64,000 bases of DNA, from assembly GCA_965644295.1 (NCBI GenBank), contig CBFFRP010000080.1, positions 372,001-436,000 on the forward strand, in the 5' to 3' direction. Under the pieces are notes generated by a model. That model searched no databases. It was not told where the DNA came from and saw only the letters and a list, made by a program, of their open reading frames with translations. This document shows positions 13,344 through 25,854 of this stretch, piece by piece. The position numbers were made by a program, and so were the translations under genes. The DNA is from Paraphysomonas bandaiensis. Its lineage: Eukaryota; Chrysophyceae. Positions within the stretch are counted from its first letter, which is position 1. Each line of letters begins with the position of its first letter.

Positions 13344-14207
13344 GAGGGCTACGTATCAATTAAAAGCTGATAAGAACAACGAAGAGGCTGCAATAGAGAT
13401 TTGTCCTGCAGGAAAAGGTGCTCCACATTTTCCGTGATTGATCGCTACTCTAGCTTCTATCTAATCATATGCAATCATTCGAGTTTGGTTCCGACGTGTT
13501 AAAAGTCTAATTGTAGAACTACCCACCTATACACAGAGTATATATATGTATATTATGTCCTGTATTATATATTTAAGTGTAGTACAATTACAGCAGTAAG
13601 GTTAACACCAACATGACCTCCACGACGTTTGTACATTGATTGACGAACCCTTCATAATGCACACGATTGTTGAGCGTCATCTGGGCGACAGTGCTGCTAT
13701 TATTCATAACGCTGCTTTCGAAAAGGCAGTCGTGAATATTCAATGTGGTAACGAAGCCGTAACTCGGACGGCAAAGGATCAAACTAAAATATATTTGTTC
13801 GATGAGGAAGAAGAAGATTATGACGGTGCGAGTCTAGCTCCGAATGACGACGCAGCGCAACGTTTGTTTGATGGTAGCAGGCAGCGGAAGCGAGCAAGAC
13901 TTAACCAGCAAACTCGTTTCCGATGAAACACTTATACCACAACCAATACGGTTGAGTGGTTGTTCAGTAGAGCTACGATTGTTATGACGGGGTTGCGCAA
14001 GAGCTTGACTCCTCAACATTTAGTGCTAATTATGTTTTTACGCATGAATCATTGCCCCTGGAAAATGAAAAGACAGTTGAGGTAGCTATATTCGCAACTA
14101 GTGTATTTTAGTACTAAATAATTGCAACAGTTGAAATTGAGACAGCAAGTAATAATTGCAATTATAATTGACTACAACCAGCGTCAATTAATTGATACAC
14201 AGTCCTG
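13344..14207 (+). mobile_element. Nested hAT-family element with 8-bp target-site duplication
   Basis: The octamer CCCAGTAT occurs at 13336-13343 and again at 14208-14215, exactly flanking an 864-bp segment. The segment ends are imperfect inverted repeats. The left end reads GAGGGCTACGTATCAATTAA. The right end, on the minus strand, reads CAGGACTGTGTATCAATTAA. They agree at 16 of 20 positions. An 8-bp duplication and CAGG-type termini are hAT hallmarks. Inside, 13636-13926 is an acidic open frame. It stops at 13924-13926, and in a shifted frame 13945-14064 encodes a second hAT dimerisation motif (VEWLFSRATIVM, LTPQHL, MFLRMN). The transposase is therefore broken and only its 3' part remains, so this is a non-autonomous deletion derivative. 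Confidence 0.85.
13636..14064 (+). pseudogene. Broken hAT transposase C-terminal part inside the nested element
   Basis: The frame 13636-13926 encodes a segment with an acidic run (FDEEEEDYDG) followed by a basic tail, as in the linker before the hAT dimerisation domain. Immediately after its stop, a frame starting at 13945 reads NTVEWLFSRATIVM and continues to FLRMNHCPW, which fits the hAT C-terminal motif. A stop plus frame change separates the two, so no functional protein is expected. The sequence differs clearly from the older relic at 14253-14465, so it comes from a different hAT lineage. Confidence 0.7.
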
Positions 14208-14754
14208 CCCAGTATCGATCGACCAGGCACATATTCAGTACTCAATACAACTAATGTTGTAGAGATTGAAGAGCGTTTGTTCAGCAGAGCCAAGAATATC
14301 ACGATACACTTGCGACAAGAAATGGCCCCACGACGCCTTGAAATGCTGCTTTTTCTTCGCTTCAACAAGCACTTGTGGACCGCAAAGATAGTGGAACAAG
14401 TCATCGACGATGGTCCGTCCGATGATGACGAGAATGAGGACAACAGTGACGAAGAGTTGGAGTAAGTTGCTGCATTATTATTGGGTTTTCATCATCATGT
14501 TGTTTCCTTTACTAACCAGTTGCTACCTATCGAGCTTATGTTTTCTTCTTAGCGCCCAAAATATGTTAATATATCGAAGTATTTGTTACAATTGCAGAAT
14601 AACTATATTCGAAAGGTGCTGACAGAATTTACATCAATTTCGACATTACTTAATTATAAGAGCAGAAACAATTAAACCATGAAAATTTTACTCGCAGCTT
14701 AGTAGTTTTCCAAGCAGGTAGCTGATAATCCAAGCACACCGCATGTCGCAACAG

Positions 14755-15699
14755 TTATGCGCAATATTCAGTCTCAATAACGTTGACAAGTTCGTAGTCA
14801 TCATCATCATCATCAAAGTCGTCGTCATCGTCATCGTCAAAGTCGTCATCATAATCTTGGTCACACGATGCCTCAAAGACACTCGCAGAGTAAACGGGAG
14901 ATCCTGAGCAAGTTGTGGTGGGGTAATAGATATATACTGTGGCGTAGTGGTCAGTGCTGCAAGTGGAAGTATCGAGCATAAAGGAAGTATCACTCCCTGA
15001 AGGAACACATCCAGTAAGTCCATATTCACTAAAGTCCGTGTCACTGTACTCGATGAAGTTTTTATTTTCCTTGACATTGCACATGTCTTCTGGGTATGTG
15101 CGTTCCGAGAGAAATCCAGGAATGTATTGCTCGGTGGGATAGGTGGACAAGTAGTTGACCATATTATACTCGCCTTCTTGTTCATTCCATGTACACACAC
15201 CATAATCTTCAAAGCTCGGGAAATAGGTTTGAATTAAATCGGTGACCCGAATGGGTACGCCTTGGCAGTCCTTGCCTTCGTACTCGAGCTCAACATAGGT
15301 GTGGTCCTTTTTGTTAATCTTGTAAAGGTAAGACCTCTTTTTGTGATACTCATTCTTCTCGTTGTAGCAATAGTTAACCAGCTCACCAAATCTGTACTTT
15401 AAGGTGCTGCATGTGGCGTCAGTGTAGGCTCTCACCTCAACGAAGTTATCTCTCAACCTCAAAGAACGAAGATGACCCTCAGTATGAGATTCATCAAACT
15501 TCATATGACTGGCATCCTTGTGTCTGACATGGGTAGCAGGAACCTTTCTCGCCTTATCCAGTTTGGCAGATAGACTGGTCGGATTACTGACTTGGCTGCG
15601 AACCTTAGCAACCACTTCATTGACCTTGGCTGCTTCGATCTTGGAGTTAGCAGACACTCCAGCAAAGAGAGCAAGAACACAAAGAGCTTGGTAGATCAT
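14755..15699 (-). CDS. Secreted acidic protein, function unknown
   Basis: A single exon of 314 residues starts with a clear signal peptide (MIYQALCVLALFAGVSA, likely cut after residue 17). The mature chain has a helical, Lys/Ala-rich first part and then a Cys-containing region rich in Tyr, Glu and Thr. It has about a dozen spaced Cys (for example DATCST, NYCYNE, KDCQGV, GVCTWN, DMCNV), suggesting disulfides. Near the C-terminus is an almost pure Asp tract with Phe spacers (about 285-305), followed by ELVNVIETEYCA. I recognise no family. The Asp tract could bind calcium or be a disordered acidic tail. It is intronless, unlike most neighbours. Confidence 0.8.
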   Translation of the reverse strand: MIYQALCVLALFAGVSANSKIEAAKVNEVVAKVRSQVSNPTSLSAKLDKARKVPATHVRHKDASHMKFDESHTEGHLRSLRLRDNFVEVRAYTDATCSTLKYRFGELVNYCYNEKNEYHKKRSYLYKINKKDHTYVELEYEGKDCQGVPIRVTDLIQTYFPSFEDYGVCTWNEQEGEYNMVNYLSTYPTEQYIPGFLSERTYPEDMCNVKENKNFIEYSDTDFSEYGLTGCVPSGSDTSFMLDTSTCSTDHYATVYIYYPTTTCSGSPVYSASVFEASCDQDYDDDFDDDDDDDFDDDDDDYELVNVIETEYCA

Positions 15700-17449
15700 A
15701 CTTATGATGTTAGTTCTGTAAACTCCTGAACTTAACTTGCATGTTCAGAGGGAAGGTGCTGCTACAGCCCGCTGCATATGTTACAGTATCTTTGTAGCTG
15801 CATCCACCTGCGTCTCCAGTGCTGAATTTTTTAGAAACTCATATGGTACAAACAAATCTTGAAGGGACACCGACAATGCCGGTGCAACGGAAACACAAGA
15901 AATATCCCACAACAAAAACGACCACCCCACTTGCTCGGGAGATATTTCTCAGAAATTTATTGTCCCCCGGTATTCTGGTATTCTGAATACTGCAGTACAT
16001 GTGTGTACAGCGTATCTAGCAATATGGAGATCTGCATATCCAGATAGACAGAGGCAGGAATGTATGGATACTGCTGTATCATTGTTGCATATCCCACACG
16101 TCGAGATACGTAGCTATGAGGCACTGCGAAGGTATGGCATGGCATGGCGTTACACCTCACAAACCTCGCAAGACCAGATCTATCCTACGCATATGCAGTC
16201 ATCATGAGGACAGTATGCTCATAGAGGAGGTAACCGTTAGAATATATCAGATGTCCGATATGGAGTCGTGTGTACTCAGATAGTGTGATGCAGTCAGAGC
16301 AAGAGGACTCCATCTTAGGTGCGAAACGACCTGATCGAAATTAAGTCAACTGTTGCTGTGAGCCTCAATGTACTTGTCGTTATAGATACAAGTGTACTTA
16401 TAACATTCGTATAAAGTAGCAGGTTGATTATTCTCTGCGTTCTACAGTTAAAGTTCATACATACACAGCAAAACTCCTCTAACAACTCGGTGTTAACCAA
16501 TTCGTTAATATATAGTGGAACCGACTCGTGCACTTCATAGTGATCCCTTTCCTTAACGCATAGTATATTAAACTTCACTAATTCATGTATACCTCTTAAC
16601 ATATGATATGCACATATACCAATATACAACAAAATAACAATGACTGAATTGTTGTTAGACTGTTCAAGATACGTTACTATATGACATACTCCTTTAAACT
16701 AAGTGTCTTGCTGTTACGCTGTTACACTATTAGGTATTAGGCTTTATTCCTTATGTGAAGTCTTTTATAAGTTCCTTTTATCTAATATGAAGAAAATCTC
16801 TCAATGAATATTACAAATTACAAACAGCAATAAATCTTAATTTAGTACATTACAAGTTAATTATAACTACTGTATACTATATACTATATACAGCTCTAAC
16901 CCTAATAGATGTATCATATATGCTAGCATTTAGCCATTTAGCCTATATATAATACATAATATGTAGCATAACAGAGTTTGAGTTAGACCGTTGAGTTAGT
17001 CCTTTACAACGAAAGAGCGCTTTTATGATGTAGGAGAAATTAGTTTATAAATACTTTGTCGATGTCAGTGATAACGTGATAACATATCACATATCCTACA
17101 TTCTCATATTAAAATTGCATAGGTTTAAGAATAATAAACCTCCCGCTTTTTATCGTCAAAATAACATGTACTATATATTAAAGGTGTATATTACGTAGAT
17201 TTCCAACAGGAGTAACGTTGGCTAGCGTATCATGCATACGCGTAATACAGTGATGTGCTAGTAAAAACAATAAAGAATTCCTTCAACTTGGCTGGCTCAT
17301 TACTAGTGATTAAGATTTCGCACATTTTCACATTCATTCATTTCGGGTAGTCTATTGAAAAAGACCAGCATCTGAGTAAACAATGTAGGATCAACCCTGC
17401 CAATGCAATAGCTACATTAATTTCGCTTCTATGATACTACTGTGGCCTC
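15700..17449. other. Intergenic, AT-rich, no gene seen
   Basis: This is the upstream region of the secreted-protein gene and the downstream region of clathrin heavy chain. Open frames here are short and lack recognisable features. A small alternating run of TATAC units lies near 16868-16892. Nothing else stands out. Confidence 0.5.
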
Positions 17450-20400
17450 TTAATAATATCCACCGCCCGCGTATGAGCCACCATAATTCCCTCCTTGGTT
17501 ACCATATTGTTGGGCAGCATAGGGATCTCCATAACCACCATCATAGCCACCGCCTGCATATACATATCACTGATCGCAAATTAGCACACAGTACATGAAA
17601 CTTACCGTAGCCACCATCGGATATCATGAGGTTACCACCAAGTCCCATCATACCCCCACCCATGGCAGCTGCAGCTGCTGCGGCTGCCTCAGCTGACTGG
17701 TCTACGGATTTCTTAGGGGCAGTGCGCTCCTCAAGAACCTTGACCTTCTCGTGGAGATGTCTCGAGTACTGGATGCTGCAATGCGTAAGTAAGAAATAAT
17801 TAGTCGCAGGAGGGCACCACGCAAGCATACACACAAACTTACATGTATGGCATGACGTAATCGGTATATCCATTACGCCAAGCAAGCTCGATTGCCACAT
17901 CCGGCTTCACAAGATCATAACAGGTGAAAAGAGTGGCTGCAAAGCATGCTTTATCATGTACAGACACAAAGAACCTCAACAGGTCCTCCGCAGTGTCTGC
18001 ATCACCAGACTCGGCAGCTGTGTCGATAGCATCTTTATACATGCGGTCCTCTTTAGAGAGCTGTACACTCTGCGCATAGCGTTTGTTCTTCTTGTAAATG
18101 TATGCGGCAATACGACGGAATTCCAACAGTTCATGCTTCTCGACCTTCTGGGCAAGATAAATTTGATCAAAGTTATCAAAATCATCAATCGAAGAGCGAA
18201 GACTCTCGTAATCCTCCTCGGTGATGTAGAACTCATTGAGGGCCTCGTTAACAGCAGTCAAATTCTCCTTCTGTACACTCTTGAGATACTCACATGCCAG
18301 AGCGATGGCATCATTCTTGCGGAGCAGGTGCACGACACGAGCATGGTCGAGGTGAGGAGCGAGGACTTGAAGCAGTCTCGCAAGCTGAAGTGGGTGTTGC
18401 TTGACATAAAAAGTAATGGCCCTATAATGGATTTCTGGATTGCGAACTTTGGTAACGCAATCCAAGAACAAGTCCTGACTGAAAGCCACGCAATGGTCAA
18501 CCATCGTCTTGACGGCAGCATCGTGCTGACCATCCTCCTTGTACAGGAAGACAGTCTCATTCCAGAGCAACGCTTTCTCGCAGGCTTTCAGCAGCTTCAC
18601 CACATTACAACGACTCCAGAATATCTTGATGTGTTCCATCAACTTGGTGGGCTGGTACTTTGAGTACAAAATACCTAGCTCAGTAAATACGCCAGAGTGG
18701 GCGTTGTCAAGGCCCAATCCCTGCTCCAACATCTGCATGAGCTCAGTAGGACGGCCAACACGCTCATATAGGTTGATCAGTTCCAACAAGTGATCAGGGT
18801 GCACAATAATATGCAGACCACAAATATTGGCGAGTCGGAACTCCTGTGCACGTACACAGGCAGCGTTCACTTCCTTCCAAGTGGAGATAGAGTTCGCCTT
18901 AGTTGCGGAATCAACAGCTTCACGATACATCTCAAGGTTGACATAACAGAGTGCGAGTTTCGCATTGTTGTTGATGTTCTGGAAGAGAATCTTGGCTGCT
19001 TCGAAGAGTCCTTCGTCAAAGCATCGCTCTCCGGTAACATCAATCTTGGCGACGTTCGGGGAAGAAACGAATTCCTCCAGTTCAGAGAGTTTGCGGGTGC
19101 GAGCAAGGGCATAAATTAGCTCTGTATCCAATGCCGCCTCCTTGATGTCCTTACGAGCCATCTTGAGGAATGGCACCAGGTCACCGTAGTTATCAATGTT
19201 GTGGGCTGCATTTATGACCAACAAATAGTCGGACGCATCCTTGGCCTTAATGTAAGAGTTGATAGCATCCGTAACAAATTGAGCATCCAGCTGGGCACGT
19301 GCGAGTTTGGACCACACAGGGGCGATATTAACCCTCTCGGCGAATTCCTTTCCGCGGTCCAAATCGCGGATCAAGTCCACTATAACCTCAACTGCAGCAA
19401 CATGGTGCTCAGTCTTCTCTTCCCCTGTGGCCTTTTTACCAAACTTGATGTAGATTGTCAAAGCCTCTTCGAAAAGCTCGTACTCTTCACTGGCAGCAAT
19501 CTTGGCAATATCAGGTCCATCGAAGTTATCCAAGCGGTTAATGTACTCCATCACCTTTTCTTTATACCCTCCGCGAATGGCGGTAAGAATGAGAAGGTTC
19601 TGAAGAGACTTGTGCTTGGCGAAATCAGATCCCTGCAGCACAATGCGCTCAAGAAGCTCAATCAGCTCTCCGGGCAGATCGCACTCCATGAAGGCACGCA
19701 CAGTGGTCGACACCTCATCAGCGTTCTTCGTCTCCGGCAGGGCCGTCTGCACCACCTGGTCCAGAAGATAGCGGCGGCTTGGGGGTTCCTCATCACCTTC
19801 CTCAAGCCCTTCAGGTTTGAGGACGCTCTTCCACAACTCGATATCTTGCTTTTCAACAAGGTATCTGGCAAGGTCCTTAAACAGACCGTTCTCTTGGGTT
19901 ACACGAACTAGCTCTGCGTCACATTCTCCGTGAGCATGCTTGTAGGCCACAAAAGCCAAATGGGGATCTAGCTTCTCGCAAAATGCGCCAATAACTTTTG
20001 GCTCGTAGAATTGATTGTTCTGCAAAAATTGCATAGGATCACGGTTCAGCGAGATGTATATCTTTCCGATCGCGTTGTGAACAGGGGGTTCAGTGTTGCC
20101 CTGGGCAACACGAGCCTCAAGCCACGGCTGAAGTAGGCGCAATCGATTGCGGCGTTCGGCCTAAATAAACAGTAAAACAATTAATACATAGAAAACATGC
20201 AATCTGCAACGCGTAGAGAATTATTAATAAAATACAATGTTGCACACAAGGATGGTGACTCAGCAAACGTTATTTATCAGCGATTTCACGAGCGCTACTT
20301 TGCAGTGGCGTTCGCGAGCACGTATCTAGTTTCAGCAACGTGAAAGCATCATTGTCATATAATCTGGACGAATATAAAGATAGGGAATGTAATATTTCTT

Positions 20401-23133
20401 ACCTGCTCCACAAGTTCCTCAGCTGGGCACATCTGACCCACTTGATTCAGAAGGTTGCGAACAAAATCTTCCGGACAATCGAGATCCAGCAATTTACCAA
20501 CAACCATAGGGGTCTTTTGCGGTGACACCTTAACAACATAGACTTCGATGTACTTGTGCAAGTTGTTAGAGTACAAGTAGGAGGTCATCTCTTCGACGAA
20601 GTCAAAGCGGTCGCAGACATGGATAAGGGGGCGGGGATCTGGAAGCTTGGCATCCATCAAGAACTTCTTCACCTCAGCAGGATCATACACAGTGCTGTCC
20701 CGACACACACGCTCGACTTCCTTGAACTGCTGCATCTTGGCAGCGGCCTCAATGTACTTGATATGTACCAGGGGAACCTGGGAGTTATTAACAATCGCTC
20801 CAAGATAGTAGAAGAGACCCTCGAAGGACTTGAAGTCCTCAAAAAGCTTGATCAGCTTCTCAGGGCCGAGAGGATCAGAGTACTTGGTGGCAATCTGGAC
20901 CACAAGCTGCAAATTCTGACGTATATTGCGCCCGAGAAGTTCTTTGATCACCTCTAAAGAAGCCTCCTGTGAGAGAGACCCAAAGTAATTCACCACAAAC
21001 TCGGGGTTGATGCCTTGGGAGTTCTGTAGAACCCTCTTGATGTCTACCATATCTGTGTAGTTCTCAAGAGCGCGCTGGTACAAACCAGCTTGTTCACAAA
21101 GACGAGCGATGCGAGGTTTATCGTAGTGAGTGAACATCTCGTTGCCTAGAATTGCATCTGCCACCTGGGGAGACCCTCCCATGAGGTTGATTTCGAGCAG
21201 CTTGGTTTGCAGGAAGCCTTCCTCTTTCCTGTTTCCCTTGAGGGCCTCCAGCAAAAATGCGGTGGCTTCGCGGAGAAGGTTGGCTTGCATGAATATATCT
21301 AAAACAGCGTTTGCATCCAACAGCTGACCAGACTCATGGTTGACGAGTTTTTTAGCAAACTCCAAAGCTCCTGAAGGGTTCTGACGCACGAGGTTCTGGA
21401 GCATATATGCGTAGTCACAACGATACCCGACCTTGGTGGCATACGCCACTATCTTATCAAACTCTCCCTTCTGCATGAAGCAGTTGACGGCCTTCTCAGG
21501 CACATTTGCACGGAGGTAAACAGTCAATGCAAGGTTTACATCTGCCTTTGAAAGAAGATCACCTAGCTGCTCAGAATGCTCTAGCTTATCTTCCCCAATC
21601 CATTTTTCGAGCATCTGGGGCTTGCCCTGTTGTAACACAAGGCCAGCGAGATCAATCGACTCATGCTTGTTGAGTTTGCCCTTCTCGAGCAGCACGCTAA
21701 AGTACTGGAACACAGGCTGAGGCTGGCCAGGCTGACCTTGCATTTGCTTGAAGCGGTTGATAGTGTCTGGAGTACGGAGAATTCCCTTAGGGGAAGTAGC
21801 GGCCAGGCGAGCTGCACCAGGAATGTCCCCTGAGGCCATCAGGCTGTTAAACTGAGAGACATAGATATCATCTGCACCGGATAGGTTCAGGCGTGTGGCA
21901 AGCTGAAGAGCAAGTTCCTGGTCACGTAGAGTGCCAATAATGTAAGGAACCAAGTTGTTCTCGTTTAATGACACATGTAGAACCTGTCCCTTACGAGAGG
22001 TGATTGCCAGGATGCCGCCAGAAGCAGCGTGCTCACATGCCGCAAACACAGTATCCTGAGTGATGCGGGCACGGTACATTGGCTTGCCTGAGTGGATATC
22101 AAACATGTACAAGTAGCCCATCTTGGTAACCATATAAAGAATATCGTGCACTTTGGAGACGTTCATTGCAACTGGAAAGTCATTCCCAGCATCAGCAGGA
22201 ACAGGAATATTCTGTGGGGCAACCCGAAAAACACCTCCAGGTGCATTCTTGTCCCTTCCAATTTCCATAATAAAAATTTGTGCCGGCTGGTCGGGCTTCT
22301 TTTGCTCGAAACACAGAACCTGTGCCGGGTCACGCCCAGGTAAATTAACCATGGCAAAGGACCCGCTGTGTCCTTGCAGCATTTGAGAGACCTGCTTCTC
22401 GATCGAATACAGTTGCATATTGCCATTAATTGTAGGGCCGGATGGGCCAGCAGGGCCGGCGCAGATGCCCACAAGCAAACACCACTTGCCATCACGAGAC
22501 ACTTGGTAGTTGATAATTTGTGTTCCTTCCATCATTGCAGCATTGCGATCAAATATTTTAACTGGCGCAGCATCACCTGAACAAATATGTGATCACACGG
22601 GCAATAATGATAAAGCATAATTACCTTCAATAGACCAATGAAATACTGACTCAGCAGTAACAAGGGCAATTGAATTGGGGGAAGTCCACCTCCAGTACTG
22701 CACTGGAACAGGCATAGCGTGGCTCTTCATCTTAGCCCTCAAGTCAAGGTTGAATATCTGCAACTGCTGACCAGCTATATAAAAAACAGTAAGACGAAGT
22801 AACAGCAAAATCGTGATGTACCTCTCAGAGCAATGACCTTTGAGACAGGATTCATAATGGCAGCTTCTGCAGACATGCGCTGACGAGTGACGGAGTTCCC
22901 TGCAGTGAGATCCACAATAGCGATTTGTCCAGCGCCTCCTTGGTTCTCACAGACAGTAATATACTTCTCCGACTCCATGGAGCATGATCCAATCTTGACG
23001 CTCTCGCCATTGATCCCAAGGGCCGTTAACTGCACACAAGACAATTGCAATTAAAAGGATGTCAAACAGAGCTAGGGGGCGGGTTCCTTACATTGACTAA
23101 CTCACTAAACGTAATTGGTAACTGTTGAGCCAT
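17450..23133 (-). CDS. CLTC: Clathrin heavy chain
   Basis: Seven exons: 23133-23092, 23029-22822, 22774-22625, 22576-20403, 20160-17843, 17775-17606 and 17553-17450. They sum to 5,166 nt, a 1,721-residue protein, slightly longer than typical animal chains. The start MAQQLPITFSELVN is the expected N-terminus of the beta-propeller domain, which binds adaptors. The long middle contains the repeated alpha-helical CHC repeats of the leg (for example NPEFVVNYFGSLSQEASLEV, and HPLQLARLLQVLAPHLDHAR near the hub). The C-terminus has MPYIIQYSRHLHEKVKVLEE, then an Ala run and a Gly/Tyr-rich tail. Three chains form a triskelion coating vesicles at the plasma membrane and trans-Golgi. The gene is divergent from the EF-hand-like gene. 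The only oddity is the Gly/Tyr-rich tail (GGNYGGSYAGGGYY). The call is very secure. Confidence 0.97.
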
Positions 23134-23698
23134 TGTTACAAAGCTGACTACCACGGCTTAACAACAGATAATGCAACAATTAGCAGAGTATGGGGACGGG
23201 CTGCTATCTGAGTGTGTCTTGCTGTTGCTGCTGCATGCATCATGTTGTGGAATTTTTTGCATCAGATGTGGGAGCGATTTTTTCGGCGTATCTTCAACAG
23301 ACACGTATCCTACAAGATGTAAAAATGACATACATATGAGGAGAAAGATATTCCGACATACATCACGAGCAGCAGCATTAGGAGTGGAATTGCGTACGTA
23401 GTATACCAGGTATACCGGTACTGTATACCAATGAGAAGGTCTCACCCACAATACGGCAGTGTACTTTATATCCTGCTGCAGGTCACCGTCATATGATTAA
23501 GGAGAAGCCTAGTGGGAGGTGTGGTGTTCGCTCTACGTCTACTGATTGCGACTCTCATGTAATGATATCTGTTTTGTGGGATTAAAAGGCCGTGTGGTCC
23601 AGTTAATGGGGACCGTGTTTTATGCTTCCCTGTGTTTCGTGAAGTGATTGTCGTCTGTTACTTATTCTATTTCTTTCCTTGGTGAGTCATATCTGATT
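23134..23698. promoter_or_regulatory. Divergent promoter region with a triple GTATAC cluster
   Basis: This 565-bp gap separates the clathrin and EF-hand-like start codons. At 23401-23406, 23410-23415 and 23423-23428 there are three GTATAC hexamers within 28 bp, forming an overlapping palindromic array. A similar triple cluster lies upstream of the SLC35F6-like gene. The regulatory role is inferred from position only. Confidence 0.5.
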
Positions 23699-25228
23699 AT
23701 GAGGCAACACACTGCCCCTGCAGTACAGGTTTATCCTAACCATTCTTCGAGAGGCAGTAAAAAGAAGAAACACCATGTAAATTTGAGGAAGTCACACCCT
23801 TCATTTAGCCCTGAACAGATTGTGAAGTATTTTAAATGGTTTAGTGCCCTCAGCACTACTAAAACTGGGATGGTTGTGCTCGATGATATTGCTAATTCTT
23901 TTGTTTCTGCGGGACTAGTAAAATTTAAAAAGGAGGTTCGGTACATGTTTGAGGATGTTATCTCTCCTGATTCTGAGGAAATTGAGTTTGATGATTTTCT
24001 CAACATTGTGTCTGCTAATATTTTGAGCAATCAAATTCCCCAACAGAAATTGGAAGATTTAGTGGACAGCGAAAGCGACCTCTCAGCAGATACATTGCTC
24101 TCGCAAGAACGCAGAAAATTATTAATGGAGCATGTTGTTAACCGGGCCGCTGTAAGAGCATGGGGAGTTGACAGTAGTCTTGTAAGTTTTACCACTCCAC
24201 CAAGGAAGTTACGGAATCGTAAACCCGTCGATGAATTGGCTATTAAGTATGAACAGCAACGAGTAGAAGCCAGTGATGTTGTGTGGGAACTTCACGATAT
24301 CCTAAAGAAAACACGTGAGCAACAAATTGAACAGGCTGCATTACCAACTCCAAAAGTATGCCAGAAGAAAAAGACTGTGCTATTACCGTTAGAGGAATTA
24401 TTAAGCCCCCAGCTATTGGCTGACTTGGATGTAGACCAGTCACTCCTGGCCGATCCACCTAAGTGCGAGAAAGGAAATAATGTGTTGTTTTTCCCGGGTA
24501 GTTCACTCACAGAGTCATTTTCAGTAAGTATTTACCATTTTATTACAGTTTAACTTATATACATTATTTTTCAGGATCATGATACTATTTTGTCTCCTTT
24601 GGTTACTCCTCGGGAGACGTCGCCCGTCGATGCAATGGAATCTATTGACCAGGGGGAACGCTTGCTATCCTATCCTAGTCCTGTGCTCGTCGTCAGAGAA
24701 AATCTAGTATATAACCCCGATGTGTGTCCGCTCGTCAATTTAGCTGAAGACATAAAACGGCCAAATACATCCAGTTTGGTACGTATCCGTTCGCCGCCAC
24801 GGAGGCCTGGGACGGGGAAACTTCCTGTTTATTCACAACGACCAGCAACGAGTGATACAGTTTCTCCAACGAAATTGGGAGCACCACTGAATTATCTCAG
24901 CTCCATGCATATGCCTGACATACATGGACAGAAAATAGGACAACGCCCATTAACCACAAGTACTGTACCGAGGACGCCCAATATCCGTATGTCTAATCGA
25001 GCTGGAACTGAAACGGTGCCGACGGGAAAGCCATTGAACCATTCTCTCAACAATAGAAATTCTGTGGGCATGATACAACATTGTTCTTCGTACGATGCAC
25101 CATCGTCATGTTCAAAGAGGACAGGCCGTAGAAATTCCAGACCAGAACGAAGACTTAGTAAGGGTGGATTTGAAGGACGTAGTAGAAGTCCTATTCCTCT
25201 TCCTGCGCGGCGTAGATTAGCCATATAA
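23699..25228 (+). CDS. EF-hand-like protein with disordered basic C-terminus
   Basis: Two exons, 23699-24523 and 24575-25228, joined in phase 0, give 492 residues. I chose the ATG at 23699 because the upstream open frame has no earlier ATG. Residues about 35-115 look like a calmodulin-type pair of helix-loop-helix units. They read FKWFSALSTTKTGMVVLDDI and later FEDVISPDSEEIEFDDFLN. The loops lack several of the usual acidic calcium ligands, so calcium binding may be weak or lost. Charged helices follow (about 120-240). The second exon is rich in Pro, Arg, Ser and Thr (RIRSPPRRPGTGKLP, GRSRSPIPLPARRR), a low-complexity tail that may be a phosphorylated or microtubule-binding region. Function is not known. 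It shares a divergent promoter with clathrin. Confidence 0.75.
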
Positions 25229-25854
25229 CGTTCTTAATTTACCTATGGTCAGGAAAGGTTTACCACTGGTGGAGAACTGCTTTTCAAGCAGTGTATATTT
25301 GACTTAATTTATTGGAACATGTGTGTTGCCGTGCTAATTTATTTTCTGTGATGTGTGAATAGGAGGATTGATTACCGATCATGAATCATAAGCTGATGTA
25401 TGTACGCATATGTGATAATGCTCTATACTGCACAACTATAGTGTCTTATTAATAAAGAACACAGTGTTGGTCAATTAGCTTGTGTAGTCTTAATTTAACG
25501 TTTACCTACTTATAGACAGAAACAGCTTTCGAAAATATCACATTTTTTATAATCCCCATTTGTCTCGAAAGAAGTGTTATTTCCCTTCATAGGGCTACGC
25601 TCATGTTAGCACCGGGCAAATGTAGACATTCAATTTAATTATGATCTTGACAGTCATTTGAAAGTTGATTCATTATATTCCGGATTCTGGATACATTAAG
25701 TGTTCAACAGTTTCACCTATAGGGTAAGGAGTATCACCCATTGGCCAATTATAAAACTTGGGCCTTGTTATAAAAGTTTTAGCGCGGGACAATATACAAT
25801 ATAGCCTCCTTATATTATATTGAAAGTCTTTTTATTGAAAGTTCCGATATAGTG
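25229..25854. other. Intergenic, AT-rich
   Basis: This is 3' flank of the EF-hand-like gene, with an AATAAA at about 25450 that could serve in polyadenylation. No gene or RNA is recognised before the R1 repeat begins. Confidence 0.4.

Larger units (their letters stand above)
13230..14465 (+). pseudogene. Old hAT transposase C-terminal relic, split by a younger hAT insertion
   Basis: The right part (about 14253-14465) reads EERLFSRAKNITIHLRQ and then LEMLLFLRFNKHLW. This matches the C-terminal dimerisation motif of hAT-family transposases (ERxFS...R..L.P..LE.LLFLR.N..LW). It ends in an acidic tail and a stop at 14463-14465. The left part (about 13230-13343) carries an open frame. If the insertion 13344-14207 and one copy of its 8-bp duplication are removed, that frame runs through into the dimerisation motif. 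This continuity supports both parts being one former gene. The zinc-finger and catalytic regions of a full transposase are not recognisable, so this is a dead fragment. Confidence 0.72.

Noticed and set aside
16868-16892. Run of GTATACTATATAC as a regulatory cluster
   Set aside because: It is a short alternating AT tract far from any start codon, so it is more likely simple sequence.
17956-19911. Long plus-strand frames opposite clathrin (for example 17956-18663 and 19201-19911)
   Set aside because: They are antisense shadows of the clathrin heavy chain coding sequence.
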